Shown here piece by piece: positions 23,030 to 33,479 of a stretch of 64,000 bases of DNA. The DNA comes from Ottelia alismoides. Taxonomy: Eukaryota; Streptophyta; Magnoliopsida; Alismatales; Hydrocharitaceae. The notes under the pieces are model-generated. The model saw only the letters and a list, made by a program, of their open reading frames with translations. It made no database searches and was not told the DNA's origin. Each line of letters begins with the position of its first letter. The first letter of the stretch is position 1. Location: contig JAZKJV010008273.1 in the NCBI GenBank assembly GCA_037367405.1, positions 310,001-374,000 of the forward strand. Reading direction: 5' to 3'. A program made the translations under genes and the position numbers.

Positions 23030-23426
23030 AATGTCTAATCTGAGCGACATTAACAAAAATAATATTACATTTAAAATTACTATTTTTAAACTAAGTACCA
23101 ATTTTGCATCTAATTACTTGTTAAATTTTAAAAAAATCCTAAGTAAATTTACCAGGAAGATGCGTGTCTTCTACAAGAAATGTTATCCAAAAGATAATAA
23201 TATAATCCGATATCCAATGTATATAGCGTCCTCACTGATAAAACCCTGCAAAAAATACACAACAAAATCTACAAAAAATATCTTATTCTTACTTGAATAA
23301 GATTAGGCAATCGAGAGAAGCAATCCCACTTCAGAAATCAGAATGAGTGAAATAAGAGAGGATGAAGAAGAGGAGATGATGAAGAAGGAGAGGAGGCAAT
23401 TGTGAGAAGATGGGAATGAGGGGGGG

Positions 23427-23437
23427 GTATATATAAC
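23427..23437 (-). promoter_or_regulatory. Transposase TATA box (minus strand)
   Basis: The minus strand reads GTTATATATAC, about 0.9 kb upstream of the transposase start codon and directly inside the array of four subterminal palindromes. A 5'-UTR intron is plausible (donor CAA|GTAAGAAT at about 23294, acceptor TTTTTTGCAG at about 23247). Confidence 0.55.
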
Positions 23438-23482
23438 AAATGGGGGAGGAGGGGACCGTTGGAAAATTTCCAACGGCCCTCT

Positions 23483-23649
23483 CCCAAATCGGCACCTCAG
23501 GTGCCGATTTGGGCCATAGCCATTGGCGCCCCTCCCAAATCGGCACCTGAGGTGCCGATTTGGAGTTGAGGCCAACGGGCATCGCCCAAATCGGCACCTC
23601 AGGTGCCGATTTGGAGGGGGCGCCCCAAATCGGCACCTCAGGTGCCGAT
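23483..23649. repeat. Array of four odd-centred palindromes in the MULE 1 right end
   Basis: Four copies of CCAAATCGGCACCT-N-AGGTGCCGATTTGG, with arms of 10 to 15 bp and a single unpaired centre base (C, G, C, C), lie at 23483-23513, 23535-23563, 23586-23614 and 23629-23649. Centres are 51, 51 and 39 bp apart. The left end has two copies 39 bp apart. Candidate transposase-binding sites (inference). Confidence 0.85.
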
Positions 23650-23731
23650 CGGTGCCTATTTTTTAAATTTTTTTTCTTCGTGTTTATTTAATTAATTACG
23701 GTTTTTTTATTAATTATTTAAAAAAAATCCC
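23586..23731 (-). repeat. MULE 1 right TIR
   Basis: Inverse of the left TIR, ending AAAATCCC and followed by TAAATAAATT. Confidence 0.9.
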
Positions 23732-23741
23732 TAAATAAATT

Positions 23742-24104
23742 TTCTCTTCATTGTTTGTTGAATGAATTTATTTGCTTTTCTTTACGTCACTTTTCAAATG
23801 AATTTTCTTGGAACAGTAACGATAGTTTATTCCTTTCATCTGTTTGGTTTGAAAAATAATGAACGAATAATGTAACAACATACAAAGTGGCAATCTTTTC
23901 GCAATCTTTTTGTCCATGTAGTCCGTACCTGATCTATTATAAGTATACGCATCTTTCTATGTATCAAAACAAATGAGTATTTTTGATGTATATATCTTAT
24001 TACATAAATATATAGTATGGCAATTTTTTATATATCCTGGAACCATATTTTATATAATTTTTGCAAAATATGTTATGTCTTACCTACAAACTATTTAATA
24101 ACAA
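23742..24104. other. Spacer between MULE 1 and an interrupted exon
   Basis: AT-rich sequence with no open frame of note. Confidence 0.5.
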
Positions 24105-24280
24105 CCCATATTCTACGGGTTTGACTGCAAATTTTACGAAGTTTGGCAGGCGATGCTATCGGGAGGAGCACCAACAGTTGGGTTTGTTTGGCTCCAGGAG
24201 AAGGGTTACTTTTCCTTCTGCTCAACATGTGATTTTGTTCGTCTGTACGAACCTCTGATCCCTAGGAAGCGTGAGGTTTG
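24105..24280 (+). pseudogene. Unidentified coding fragment split by MULE 2
   Basis: An open frame of about 57 codons (containing KFYEVWQAMLSGG, VGFVWLQEKGYFSF, CSTCDFVRLYEPLIPRKREV) runs to the MULE 2 border. Beyond the element the frame resumes from the second target duplication at 31586 (SKKADRKHPCCLYRDVLDSL) and stays open to about 31705. The composition and the shared frame through the 9-bp duplication indicate a real exon interrupted by insertion. I do not recognise the family. Its 5' end is lost or spliced; no AG acceptor is obvious and a stop lies just upstream. Confidence 0.6.
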
Positions 24281-24450
24281 CGAGTAATTTCTCAAAATGT
24301 GTACCTCAAGCAAAGTATTTTCCAAAATATGTACTTATCAAAAAAAATTCTCAGAAGGGGGTGTATCAGCAAATCGTTTTCTACTCGCTAATGTAACGTG
24401 GCAAACGGTTTGCCGTGGTGACATAGCATCGGCGACAAACTATTTACCGT
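24281..24450 (+). repeat. MULE 2 left TIR
   Basis: Imperfect inverted match to 31030-31585 once the MITE at 31216-31559 is removed. Shared landmarks are AAAATGTGTACC, ATCAAAAAAA, CAGAAG and repeated CAAACGGTTTGCCG words. Confidence 0.8.
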
Positions 24451-24597
24451 GCCTAGTGGCTCCGTCGATGAGGCGATGCGGTTTTTGACGTTTACGGTAG
24501 AGAGTAGGGCAGGGTAGGGAGCAAGGATGGGACGAGAGGATAGGTGCAATTGGCGATCACTTGACACGATAAACAGACCATTTGTTGATGGGTGGCC

Positions 24598-24606
24598 CTA
24601 TATAAG
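24598..24606 (+). promoter_or_regulatory. MULE 2 TATA box
   Basis: CTATATAAG about 150 bp inside the left TIR, followed by a pyrimidine-rich leader (TCCTCTCCTCTC words), as expected for a transposase promoter. Confidence 0.55.
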
Positions 24607-25279
24607 ACACTCACCCCTCCCTTCTTCTCCACACCATCCTCTCCTCTCTCATTCTCCATCCTCTCCTTTGTCATTCTCCATCCTCTCCTCCTTTTTCATT
24701 CTCAATCCAAGGCTTCATTTCTCCCTTACGGTATGATTTATTTTATTCCCCATTTTTTCAATTTATACACAAATTTTGTCAATTTATTCGCATTTTTTGT
24801 CAACAAATAAATAAATAATCGTTGCTAAATTGAAATGATAATGATAACATTTCTCGCTAAATTGAAATGCTAACGATAGTATTTCTTGCTAATTAGATAA
24901 TTATTTGTTGCTAAATTTAAATGATAAAGATATTTGTTGCCAACTTAGAACAATAACTAACATATTTTCGTTATTAATTAAAAATGGAAACAAATAGAAT
25001 TGTATATATAATAAGAGTAACATGAAAACTGATTTCATAACTATTATCGTCCTTAATAATAGAAGATCAGAACCATAGTAAAACACTTCCAACATCAAGG
25101 TAATATTGTCACGTGTCTTTCGATTCTCCCATTGGTCATTATTATATATACAAATATAATGATTCTAGTTAGGATGGTAAGGATTACGCAATAGTGATTT
25201 CCTACAACATGATATTTTGATGAGTTTTATCAATATAACGATAAATATTAACACTCATTGTTATTTAGTCGTTGATGTA

Positions 25280-25930
25280 GCTCAGAGTTTTTGTAGTAAC
25301 AGAGTAATAATTATTAATTAAAATTAGTAAATAAATAATTTATTTTAGTTACTAATAAAGTAAAATAATAGTTAATATGAATAATTAATAATTCATAATA
25401 GTAATTCTTATTATTAATAATTTATATAAATAACTGTAGTTTATTAATAAGTATTAATAATGATTATAAATTTATTTTTTAATAGCATTAATTACTAATA
25501 ATAATGATAATATATAATATATAATAATTAATATAAATAACAATTATCAATAAATTACTAGTAGTATTTAATATTAATAAGTAATAATTATGATTAATAA
25601 TTCCAATTAATTAAGAATAATTCTTAATTGTAGTAACAATTAAAGAAACTACTAATAATTATAGGTAATTGAAAATAAAAAAGGATAATTAATAGTAAAT
25701 AATAACTAATATAGAATAATAATTAATAGTTAAATAATAATAGTAAGTAAAAATAATAATTCTTATTTTTAATAATAAATAATTTAGAATAATAATTAAT
25801 AATAATAGTCTCAAATAATAACATGTAATTATTATTATTAATGTCAAATAATACCACGTAATAATAAGTAATAATAATTTTGACTATTAATGATAATTAA
25901 TTATTAATAAATCTTGAAGCAATAATAAAT
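25280..25930. repeat. Extreme AT-rich TAATAA tract
   Basis: About 650 bp almost entirely made of AATAAT/TAATTA words with hardly any G or C. It sits between the MULE 2 leader and the first recognisable transposase codons, where an intron would lie. Confidence 0.8.
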
Positions 25931-25954
25931 AAATTAAGAACGACCTTCTTGGAA

Positions 25955-28300
25955 TATAAGTGTGTAGATCTTTTGGTAACTTATAGCGGTGTATGGGAAA
26001 TGGTTGATATTGCTGTACTATATGTGTTCTGGGCGGACGGATAACATACTTGGAATCCGAGATCGGTTATGAAGGCGGTCAAAGCAATATGATTGAAGTA
26101 CCCGTATCCAACATCTATAATGATCTACTTGCTTACATATACATGTTTACTAGATATACATTTGACATTTACGACATTACGAATCACCTGCAAATGACCC
26201 GCAAATGGGAGCTTGTTCCATCCCATCCTGATTAGGACGTATAAAATTACGAAGTTGATGTTACAAATAAGTCAGCAAGTAGGAATGATGGAGCTACTAC
26301 TTAAGACGGTGGAGATCTCTCCATCCCAACGTAAGGTGAGACCATCATCAATGCAAGGTGTTGACCTCAACATTTCTATATAAAGGAGTTGATGTTGAAG
26401 ACAAGGGTAAAGATAACGACCAAGATGACGTTGAAGATGAAGGGGAAGAGAAAGAGGATGAAGAGGTAGACGAACATGCCAGAGAGGGAGTGAACGAAGA
26501 ACAATGCGGGGGCACTATAGGAGATAGGGTGGGAGTATTGACCAATCATGGTTAAGAATCTTTCCTTCATTCGATACAACAGGAACCTATTTTCTATCCA
26601 CCTGTGAACTACGGGATGGATTTGAATACCATGGAGGATCCACTGCTTTACGATTCCCATTCCATGCCTTAATGTAAGATATGCGCACTCTATACTTGTC
26701 ATGAACCACGGATTGGAAGACACTTGAAGTCAGTATCAAGTTGGACCTCAAAGTGGCAAGAATAAATTCGCCAACAAATTTGGCAGTACAAGCTCAATTG
26801 TCAACAAGCAGTATTTGCATTACGGCATGTGTGTCATGCGCGATAGCTACGAACTTCCTAACTATCTCATGGCTATTGTACGATGCATGCAACCTCCACC
26901 CGCAATCAATAAAGATACAATATGTTATGTATTGGGAGCTCTTTGATGCATCCACCTTGAACTAGACGTGCTTTGCCATGCTCCAAGTGCTCAACTCAAC
27001 CGCTAAGGATGTCTTTGAGTCGAATGATCAATTCAACCTATAGTCTTTACCTGATGCACCTTCAGTCGGAGGATCTGCAACTTCATTTAAAAAGGACATC
27101 TCTTCTGCAAATGTGCCAAAGATACAATCATCCAAATCGAAGAAGATATCCGATTGTTTATGTGGCTGATGAAGCACTGTAATCATGGTACTTTTTATGA
27201 GTTCAAGCATCAACCGATAGTCGACACTAAAACTTGTTCTCGAATAGAAGGTAGGGATGCCTTCTTTTCCCCTCAATACAAGGTTTTGCACACTGTCGTC
27301 CATTGTTGAGCATTGATGTTGCGTATCTGCGGGGAAAATATAAAGGGCACATGCTAGTTGCTACCATCGTTGATGCTAATGGGCACCTCTTTCCAATTGC
27401 TTTCGTCATGGTCGAGGGTGAAACTTTGGAGTTGTGGGGGTTCTTACTAAACTGTCCAGTATCATCGATTGCGATGGTATATGCTTCATCAGTGATAGAT
27501 TTTTAGGATTTAAGAACTTGCTTTCCCAACACTTTCCAACGAAGAGAGGCCACTACCATCATTTCTTCCTTTGCCACATGCAGGTGAACATGCATCGAGT
27601 CGGCACACAAACAAATGGATACAAAAAAATTCTATAGCGCATGGGACGTGACTAGAAAGTATGAGCACGAGTGGATTATGCACCAAATCCGTACAATGGA
27701 CTTGGATGTGTATGACTAGATAATGAGACAGAAGGGGGAAGATCAACGATACTGGACGTGCGCCTACGACGAGGGTCGCCGATTGGGTCTGACCACAACA
27801 ATCCTTCTTGAAAGTTTCAATAGTGTTCTAAGGGACATGCATGGCCTACCGACGTTAACACTTGTATTTGCGCTGTTTTATCGCTTGAACACCTACTTCG
27901 TCGAAATACGTAAGTTTGGTGCGAAGGTGACCATGCACCTTATTCCCCCGACACGAGAAACTAACTGATGGTTTTGTATAATCTACGCATTCACTAATGG
28001 TCGAGCAATTCATGCTTACAGATTTTGAGATGCGGTCCCTTCAAGGAAACTACACAGTTAAAATGAATGGTCAACATTCCATAAGCACGTGTGGTTACAT
28101 GCAGGAAATGAGGATAATTTTCCCTCACATAATTGCGGTTTGTGGCAATGTGAATGTCATCACAGAACATGTGAAGCTATGCTTCGAATTTTATACATCG
28201 ATTGCATTTCGGGCCACATATGCACATGTCTTTGTGTCGATTCTGGCCATCCTTGGAGCCCTCCCCACTACTCCGCCCCAATGTAGTCCTTGTAGTTGTT
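25955..28300 (+). pseudogene. MULE 2 transposase pseudogene
   Basis: In order on the plus strand: a PB1-like N-terminus (VLVTYSGVWEMV-like, about 25960-26240), an acidic stretch (26390-26500) and a DNA-binding region (26560-27180). The DDE domain follows in broken frames, with AYLRGKYKGHMLVATIVDANG (27313-27380), FISDRFLGF (27485-27510) and a TTILLESFNSVLRDMHGLPT patch (27795-27860). A damaged SWIM finger follows (STCGYMQEMRIIFPHIIAV, about 28083-28140). It matches the layout of the MULE 1 transposase. Several frameshifts and stops make it non-functional, and the first catalytic Asp region is altered. Confidence 0.85.
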
Positions 28301-28589
28301 AGACCACGAAGGAGACGGATCTACAGAAGCATGGACGACATGGGTATGATATAAGTTAGGTGTAGTCAATGTAAGGAGCATAGTCACAATAAGATAATAG
28401 AAGGCATCATTAGTTTTTATGTAAAAATTCCTTGTAAAATAATGTAAAATCTTTATTACGGAGTTGCACTTTGGTTAAGTTGCCATGACATGGAGTGTGT
28501 AAATTAACTATTCCTTCTTATTGCAAAATTAATTTGGCATAGCGATTTTTTTGATAAAGAAGAGGGTGAACTCCCAAGTTGGGAGTCAC

Positions 28590-30262
28590 CACAGAGACAA
28601 CTGCAGGACCGATCGATGCCTCAATGCTGACCATGTAGAGAAAACATCTATCTGCTCGACCACTTCCAGATAGTGATACGGTGAGCCATATAATTTGTAC
28701 ATCATGATTTCATCTTATTTTAACGCAATCGTTTATTTCGGGTACCTAGGCATATCATTTTGTCGAGCTTGGATGAACATTAAATCGTGTGTTTGAGGAG
28801 CCACGTAGCAATGTCGTAAATCGATAATTGGAGATTGCTGCATTTCATTGCATCTCCAACCTGAGGCGAGCCACAATTGACTAAAGGCACTAGATGAGAG
28901 ATGGAGATCGAAAACACATAGCTTCCACCTTCCATAAGGCAAGACAACTATCACTTTGAAAGATGTTTCCATAATGACATGGTTAAGGGTGTAATCGTTG
29001 CCAGTGATCGGTATGGAGGAGCACCTAGAGATGGATTGGGGTTCATACTATGAGGAGGTGTTCGGTGTTAATTCAGATGACAGCGAGGACCATGAACTAG
29101 TGGGTGGGAAGCTTAGATTAATGTGGATCGTCAAGACTCTGTTAACATCTGACGCTCTCCAATCAACTGATCCAATGGTAGCCGAGCGAGTTGCCTGAGC
29201 ATTGATACTTTTCCAAGTTGGAACATGCCTCTTGTCGTATGCTAGCATAGACAAGGTGCATCTATGCCACCTTCTACACATGCACAACCTTGAGGATTGT
29301 GGATACAGGGCATGGGGTGCGGTTGTCCTTGCACAGATGTACTGCTAATTGAACCAATTTGCTCCCATGAACGTTAGAAGAGCATATACGTTTTGGACCT
29401 TACTACAGGTAACAAATCTATATCAGGCAAGCATAGATATACTCACAGTCATATCTAACACAAACGGTTCTTGTTTGACCATTTAGACGTGATCTTGGGA
29501 GCACATCCACATCGGTTGTCCATGTCCGTATCAGTTGGTAGATGCAACTCTACGATCAGTCTCTTACGCAGCAAGGTCCAACCAATTTTCATATTAGGCA
29601 TGTATATTTCTTTTAATGTGAGCCTTACACCAACAATATTTCGTTAGGTGGACGGAAGGAAGGAGATCATACAGGGAGAATGTGTCCATCACTCATTTAT
29701 TACTTTTACCGTAATGAGTTGGATCTGCAAGAAGAGCATTAGGTATATGAGCTGCATAATTTTCTCATGTGTTTTCAAAATGAAAAAATATTCACAAACT
29801 ATCCTCAACATATGGGTATCCACCCTACGAGGCCCAACATGTAGCGTAACTACCTGAGATATGTTGTGAGGGCCAGGTTATCTGACGATCAAAGACAACG
29901 CTGATATGCTTCAGCATTGTTGTAATGCATGCACCCTATCGGGTAATGAGGCAATTTGAGACGCAACAACACATTCCGGAGGCCATTCCACAAATCTCCT
30001 CCGATGACAGACGGGCTAGACCAAGAGACATGAACCCTATGATTGGGGTCTGCACTACCATGATCGTTTGGCCCAATGGCATCAATGATTGAACGACGTC
30101 GTTATGGAGAGAGATTTGGATAAGCCAGCTGATGTTATCCTGGGCGACTACGTTACATGGTATTGGCATAATACATGACGTTGGATCGCAAAGGCCATAC
30201 CACCTCCTCGATAAGCCTACGAGCCACACAGACCGATGATGAACCAATTGGTAATTTTCTAC
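28590..30262 (+). pseudogene. MULE 2 plant mobile domain (PMD) pseudogene
   Basis: Downstream of the transposase, in broken frames, are the hallmarks of a PMD protein that still has its core. KTHSFHLP then GKTTITLKDVS at about 28910-28970 matches the conserved FHLP..GE.TITL.DV motif. Later come a WGAVVLAQMY patch (29310-29345), a QQHIPEAIPQ patch (29955-29985) and the C-terminal DYVTWYWHNT...RWI (30148-30192) with AYEPHRPMMNQLV (30215-30255). The last matches the DIYMQWYWNITRRWI and AYRPHGPMERRLV exon of MULE 1. At least six stops or frameshifts break it. Confidence 0.8.
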
Positions 30263-30339
30263 CAAAGACTAATTATATAATTGATTATATCTTCGTAATT
30301 TCTGATTGAAACGTTTTTGCAATAGGTAAACACCTTGTT

Positions 30340-30852
30340 TCATGCGAGGAAAATGAAGTTGATTGCTATTGCTGTGCAACAAAATTGAAGTGGATAGAGG
30401 CGTGCGGAGATGACGTGGTGGCAGAAATAAAATGGACTTGTCTTTAGCTGCTGCGATTGAAATTTGATAACTAGGAACTGATTTGGGAACAGAACCAAGA
30501 AATCGAAAAAGTGAGGAGTTCTCGGCCATGTCACGCGGAGGCCGGTGACTCCCCCGTAACAACTGAGGAAATAGATCATGATACGGCGGACGTCGGCCCG
30601 AATGGTCGCTGCCTAGAGGTGGAGCTCGCTGGAGGACACGTAGACGAGGTGGGTGATGGAGGCGGCGGAGAGGCCCCAGTCGACGATGCAGGAGAGGGAG
30701 GCGGCAGAGGCAATGTCGAGGAGGATGGAGTGGGCGACGTGGATGTGCCAATGGATGGTTGGTGAGCTCTCCCTGCGCATGAGGAGGCGGAAGGAGGAGT
30801 AGGGGGAGGCGGTGGAAGAGATCTTTCCTAACCTTTTTTTAATTAGTTCCAC
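30340..30852 (-). pseudogene. Captured type III polyketide synthase (chalcone-synthase-like) fragment
   Basis: The minus-strand frame from 30852 carries WGLSAASITHLVYVSSSELH, a stop at about 30613, then ADVRRIMIYFLSCYGGVTGL around 30590-30540. These match the ITHLV..SS and ...RRVMLYFLGCYGG.TGLR blocks of plant CHS-like enzymes, in which the Cys of SCYGG is the catalytic residue. A frameshift near 30530 moves the following DMAENSSL (AKDIAENN-like) to another frame. Only the middle of the N-terminal half, roughly 100-110 codons, is present. Higher GC and opposite orientation to the MULE genes indicate capture (Pack-MULE-like). Confidence 0.75.
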
Positions 30853-30904
30853 TTGTGTCTTTAAAGTTTACGTCCATTTGTATTGGGGATGGACGACAAC
30901 TGAC

Positions 30905-31025
30905 CTGAGGGGCACAAGTGATAAAAATATAAGAAGTCGAGGGCACAACTGATATTCCAAAAAAGAGAGAGACATAATTGATATTGCAATATCTAAGAGG
31001 GACACAATCGATAAAAACTTTAATA
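30905..31025. repeat. Four degenerate repeats of about 30 bp
   Basis: GAGGGGCACAAGTGATAAAA, then GAGGGCACAACTGATATT, GAGACATAATTGATATT and GAGGGACACAATCGATAAAA lie in tandem just inside the MULE 2 right TIR. Confidence 0.6.
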
Positions 31026-31029
31026 TTTT

Positions 31030-31585
31030 TGGGCAGAATGTTGCTGTACACGGCAAACGATTTGCCGCAAGCGGCAAACGGTTTGTCACGAATGCCATGT
31101 CATCACAGCAAACTGTTTGTTGCGCCACGCTGGCGAGCGACAAACAGTTTGCCGATGCATCTCTCTTCTGGGAAATTTTTTTGATCCGTACCCATTTTGA
31201 GAGATACTTCCCTGAGGGTGTGTTCGTTTGGGGGGTTACCCCCAAAACCCATATTTCTAACCCACTTGTGGGATCCAACATCTTTTCATAAAAAAAATTA
31301 TATATTATACCATCATATCATCTAAAAATCATAAAATACTCAACTCCTACTCACTATTCCAAACTTCAATACAATCACATCACAACAACCACACACTTTT
31401 TCAAATTTCAATACAATCATATCATAATAACTATCAACTTTTTCAAATTCCAATACAATCACATCACACAAACCCTCTCAACTCTTAACCCACCAACCAA
31501 ACACACAAACACAAAACCGGGTTATCCACCCCTGGATAACCCACGAACCAAACGCACCCTGAGGGTACACATTTTGGGAAATTAC
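31030..31585 (-). repeat. MULE 2 right TIR, interrupted
   Basis: Inverse of the left TIR in two parts, 31030-31215 and 31563-31585, separated by a MITE. Removing the MITE and one TGA restores continuous alignment with the left TIR (GTGTACCCTCAGGGAAGTA against GTGTACCTCAAGCAAAGTA). Confidence 0.8.
31216..31559 (-). mobile_element. MITE family A, copy 1 (344 bp)
   Basis: Starts GGGTGTGTTCGTTTGG and ends CGAACCAAACGCACCC. Flanked by a perfect 3-bp TGA duplication (31213-31215 and 31560-31562). The interior has repeated CAATACAATCACATCACA words, the complement of the core seen in copies 2-4. The 3-bp duplication suggests a PIF/Harbinger relation (inference). Confidence 0.8.
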
Positions 31586-31594
31586 TGAAGTTTG

Positions 31595-32278
31595 GAGTAA
31601 AAAAGCTGATCGAAAGCACCCTTGTTGCCTCTACCGTGACGTTCTTGATAGTCTTCCTACGCGATATCAAACCATTTTTTTACACAAACTTAGTTATTTG
31701 TTACAACACTAACGTATATCCGTGGATAATTCCTTTTCTGCTTTGCATAGCAAGTATCCGTGGAGCGGATAACCGTATGATCGAAGCAAAGTCGATCGGT
31801 TACCTTGACAGGGTATCAGATTATGCGTAAATGGGAGACATACCCGCCCCGCGGACACCCCTATCGTGACATTGTTCTCCATCAATGCATGGACAAAATC
31901 CAACCTAACTACTGTCCGTGATAAGGAGAACAGTGGAAACAAGTTATTGCTCTAGAAACGATAAAAGAGCGACGACTTTGTTGTTCAACCATTAGGTTAG
32001 GACAGCGACTTGCACATGATACATTTTAATTTTGGTCACCATTATTGAAGCATTGATCCTATATATCAATTGTACCTCACCGAAGTTCGTGCTATCTCTT
32101 TCTTACCAATTGACCAATAATGTACTATCCTCTTGGTAGTTTATCCATCACGGTTCAAAGTTCAACATTCTTAGTAAAAGACTTTTCTTCAAGGCGACTG
32201 GGTTTACGATATATTTTGACAAAATTTTAGGAGCCATTGTGTAAAAATCCCAAATAATACCTACCACATATATGTATA
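31595..32278 (+). other. Continuation of the interrupted exon, then unassigned DNA
   Basis: The frame described at 24105-24280 continues from the target duplication to about 31705, then breaks. The rest shows no recognised gene. Confidence 0.45.
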
Positions 32279-32698
32279 CACTACAACAAAATATATCTAT
32301 TGCGACTTTCTTTTAAATCCCTCGTCATAAATCCGTTGTTAAATATATAATTAAAATATTATTTATTGTGAATTTATTTTCATACTTTAATTTAATAATG
32401 AATATCATATTCGTTGCTGCATTATTAATGATGATATATATATATTGTTGTTTATCTGTTGTTATTTTTCAGAATTTGAATTAATTGTAGTTAAATTTTA
32501 TTTAAAAAAACAACAACGATTAGCAAAATAATTTAAAAATAGCAAAAGCTAAGTGTTTCTATATCCACTGTAATATTCATCATTATCAGGTATAATAAAT
32601 AACTTTGTAACGAATAATATCTTCGTTATATATTTAACAACGACTGATACAGTGATGATTTTTTTAAAATATCATTAGAGATTTAATTTACTATAGTG
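32279..32698. mobile_element. Small CACTA-like non-autonomous element
   Basis: Begins CACTACAACAAAATA and ends CTATAGTG. Subterminal GTTGTTAAATATATAA and ATATATTTAACAACG are inverse to one another. No coding capacity. The flanking triplets ATA and AAA do not match perfectly. Confidence 0.55.
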
Positions 32699-33479
32699 AA
32701 AAAAGGATGAAAATGATAAGGTTGGAAACATGAAGAAGATGACTATGATATTAACATCAAGTCCCTTTTTCTCACATTTAAAAAAATGAGGCATCTAATT
32801 GGGAATCGATCCATAACCGAGGCCCTCTTATGTAATTACATTATTTTTGCAATTAGACTTCTCACAATTTTATTTTGAGAAGTTCAGCCATTTGAACAAT
32901 GTATTCGAGCTAAATGGATCTTAGATGTTAATATTTTTAATTCTTACCCTTGTGAATATCGTACTCACACGTATCTTTCTTAAAAAAGTGGAAAAATAAG
33001 GATTCCTTGGTCTCTCCTTTCTTTTGAAAAGATTTTCAAAGAAAATTCTTGTTATACTTAAGTGGTATGCTAATTTGTGTATTTTCCATATAGTAGAGTT
33101 GATCTCGTCCAAATCCCTTAATAAGAAGTATATTTTATTCATTAGCCATCTTGTTTATTTAATGTAGCTAACATGGGTGATCAAGAAAAGGTATTGAAGA
33201 CAATATTGGACACAATGGAAGTGGGGGCATGCACAACAAATAAATGCATATGCAAGCAGGAAACAACGACGAGACAAAATTTACAAAATTCACAAGTAAC
33301 TTCACCATGGCCTTGACGACAATGATGGATCTCTCTCAATATGGTGGAAGAAAGAAAGTACAGAGGATGATTCAAAATATTAACGCTACAAAAACAAATC
33401 TAAAAAACAAATAAAACTTTCAAACACAGTAATAGAATTTAAGGCATTATCAACAATTTCTACCTTAAGGTTGAATCAC
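32699..33479. other. Intergenic, no gene recognised
   Basis: AT-rich DNA with only short open frames. Confidence 0.5.

Larger units (their letters stand above)
17207..23731 (-). mobile_element. Complete MULE (Mutator-like element), 6,525 bp
   Basis: Both ends start GGGATTTTTTT and stay inverted-repeat for about 145 bp (17207-17353 against 23586-23731). A perfect 10-bp duplication TAAATAAATT flanks it at 17197-17206 and 23732-23741; the target is an (AAAT)n run, so part of this match is cheap. Inside are an intact two-exon transposase and a PMD-derived gene, both on the minus strand and read away from the right end. Subterminal palindromes occur in both ends, four on the right and two on the left. 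Intact TIRs and coding capacity suggest recent activity. Confidence 0.93.
24281..31585 (+). mobile_element. Second MULE, decayed, with captured gene fragment (about 7.3 kb)
   Basis: The left end (GTAATTTCTCAAAATGTGTACC, 24284 on) and the right end (inverse GTAATTTCCCAAAATGTGTACC) are inverted repeats that continue for roughly 170 bp with many substitutions. TGAGGTTTG (24272-24280) and TGAAGTTTG (31586-31594) are a 9-bp target duplication with one mismatch. The interior on the plus strand has promoter and leader, an AT-rich tract, a broken transposase and a broken PMD gene. A chalcone-synthase-like fragment lies on the minus strand before the right TIR. A MITE splits the right TIR. TIR divergence and coding decay make it older than MULE 1. 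Confidence 0.85.

Noticed and set aside
28733..28972. 79-codon minus-strand frame with VLPYGRWKLCVF
   Set aside because: Antisense of the PMD core; the plus strand carries the diagnostic FHLP and TITLKDV motifs.
30269..30751. 160-codon Pro/Arg-rich open frame on the minus strand
   Set aside because: Most of it is an out-of-frame shadow of the chalcone-synthase-like fragment; only a short part after the frameshift (DMAENSSL) is real homology.
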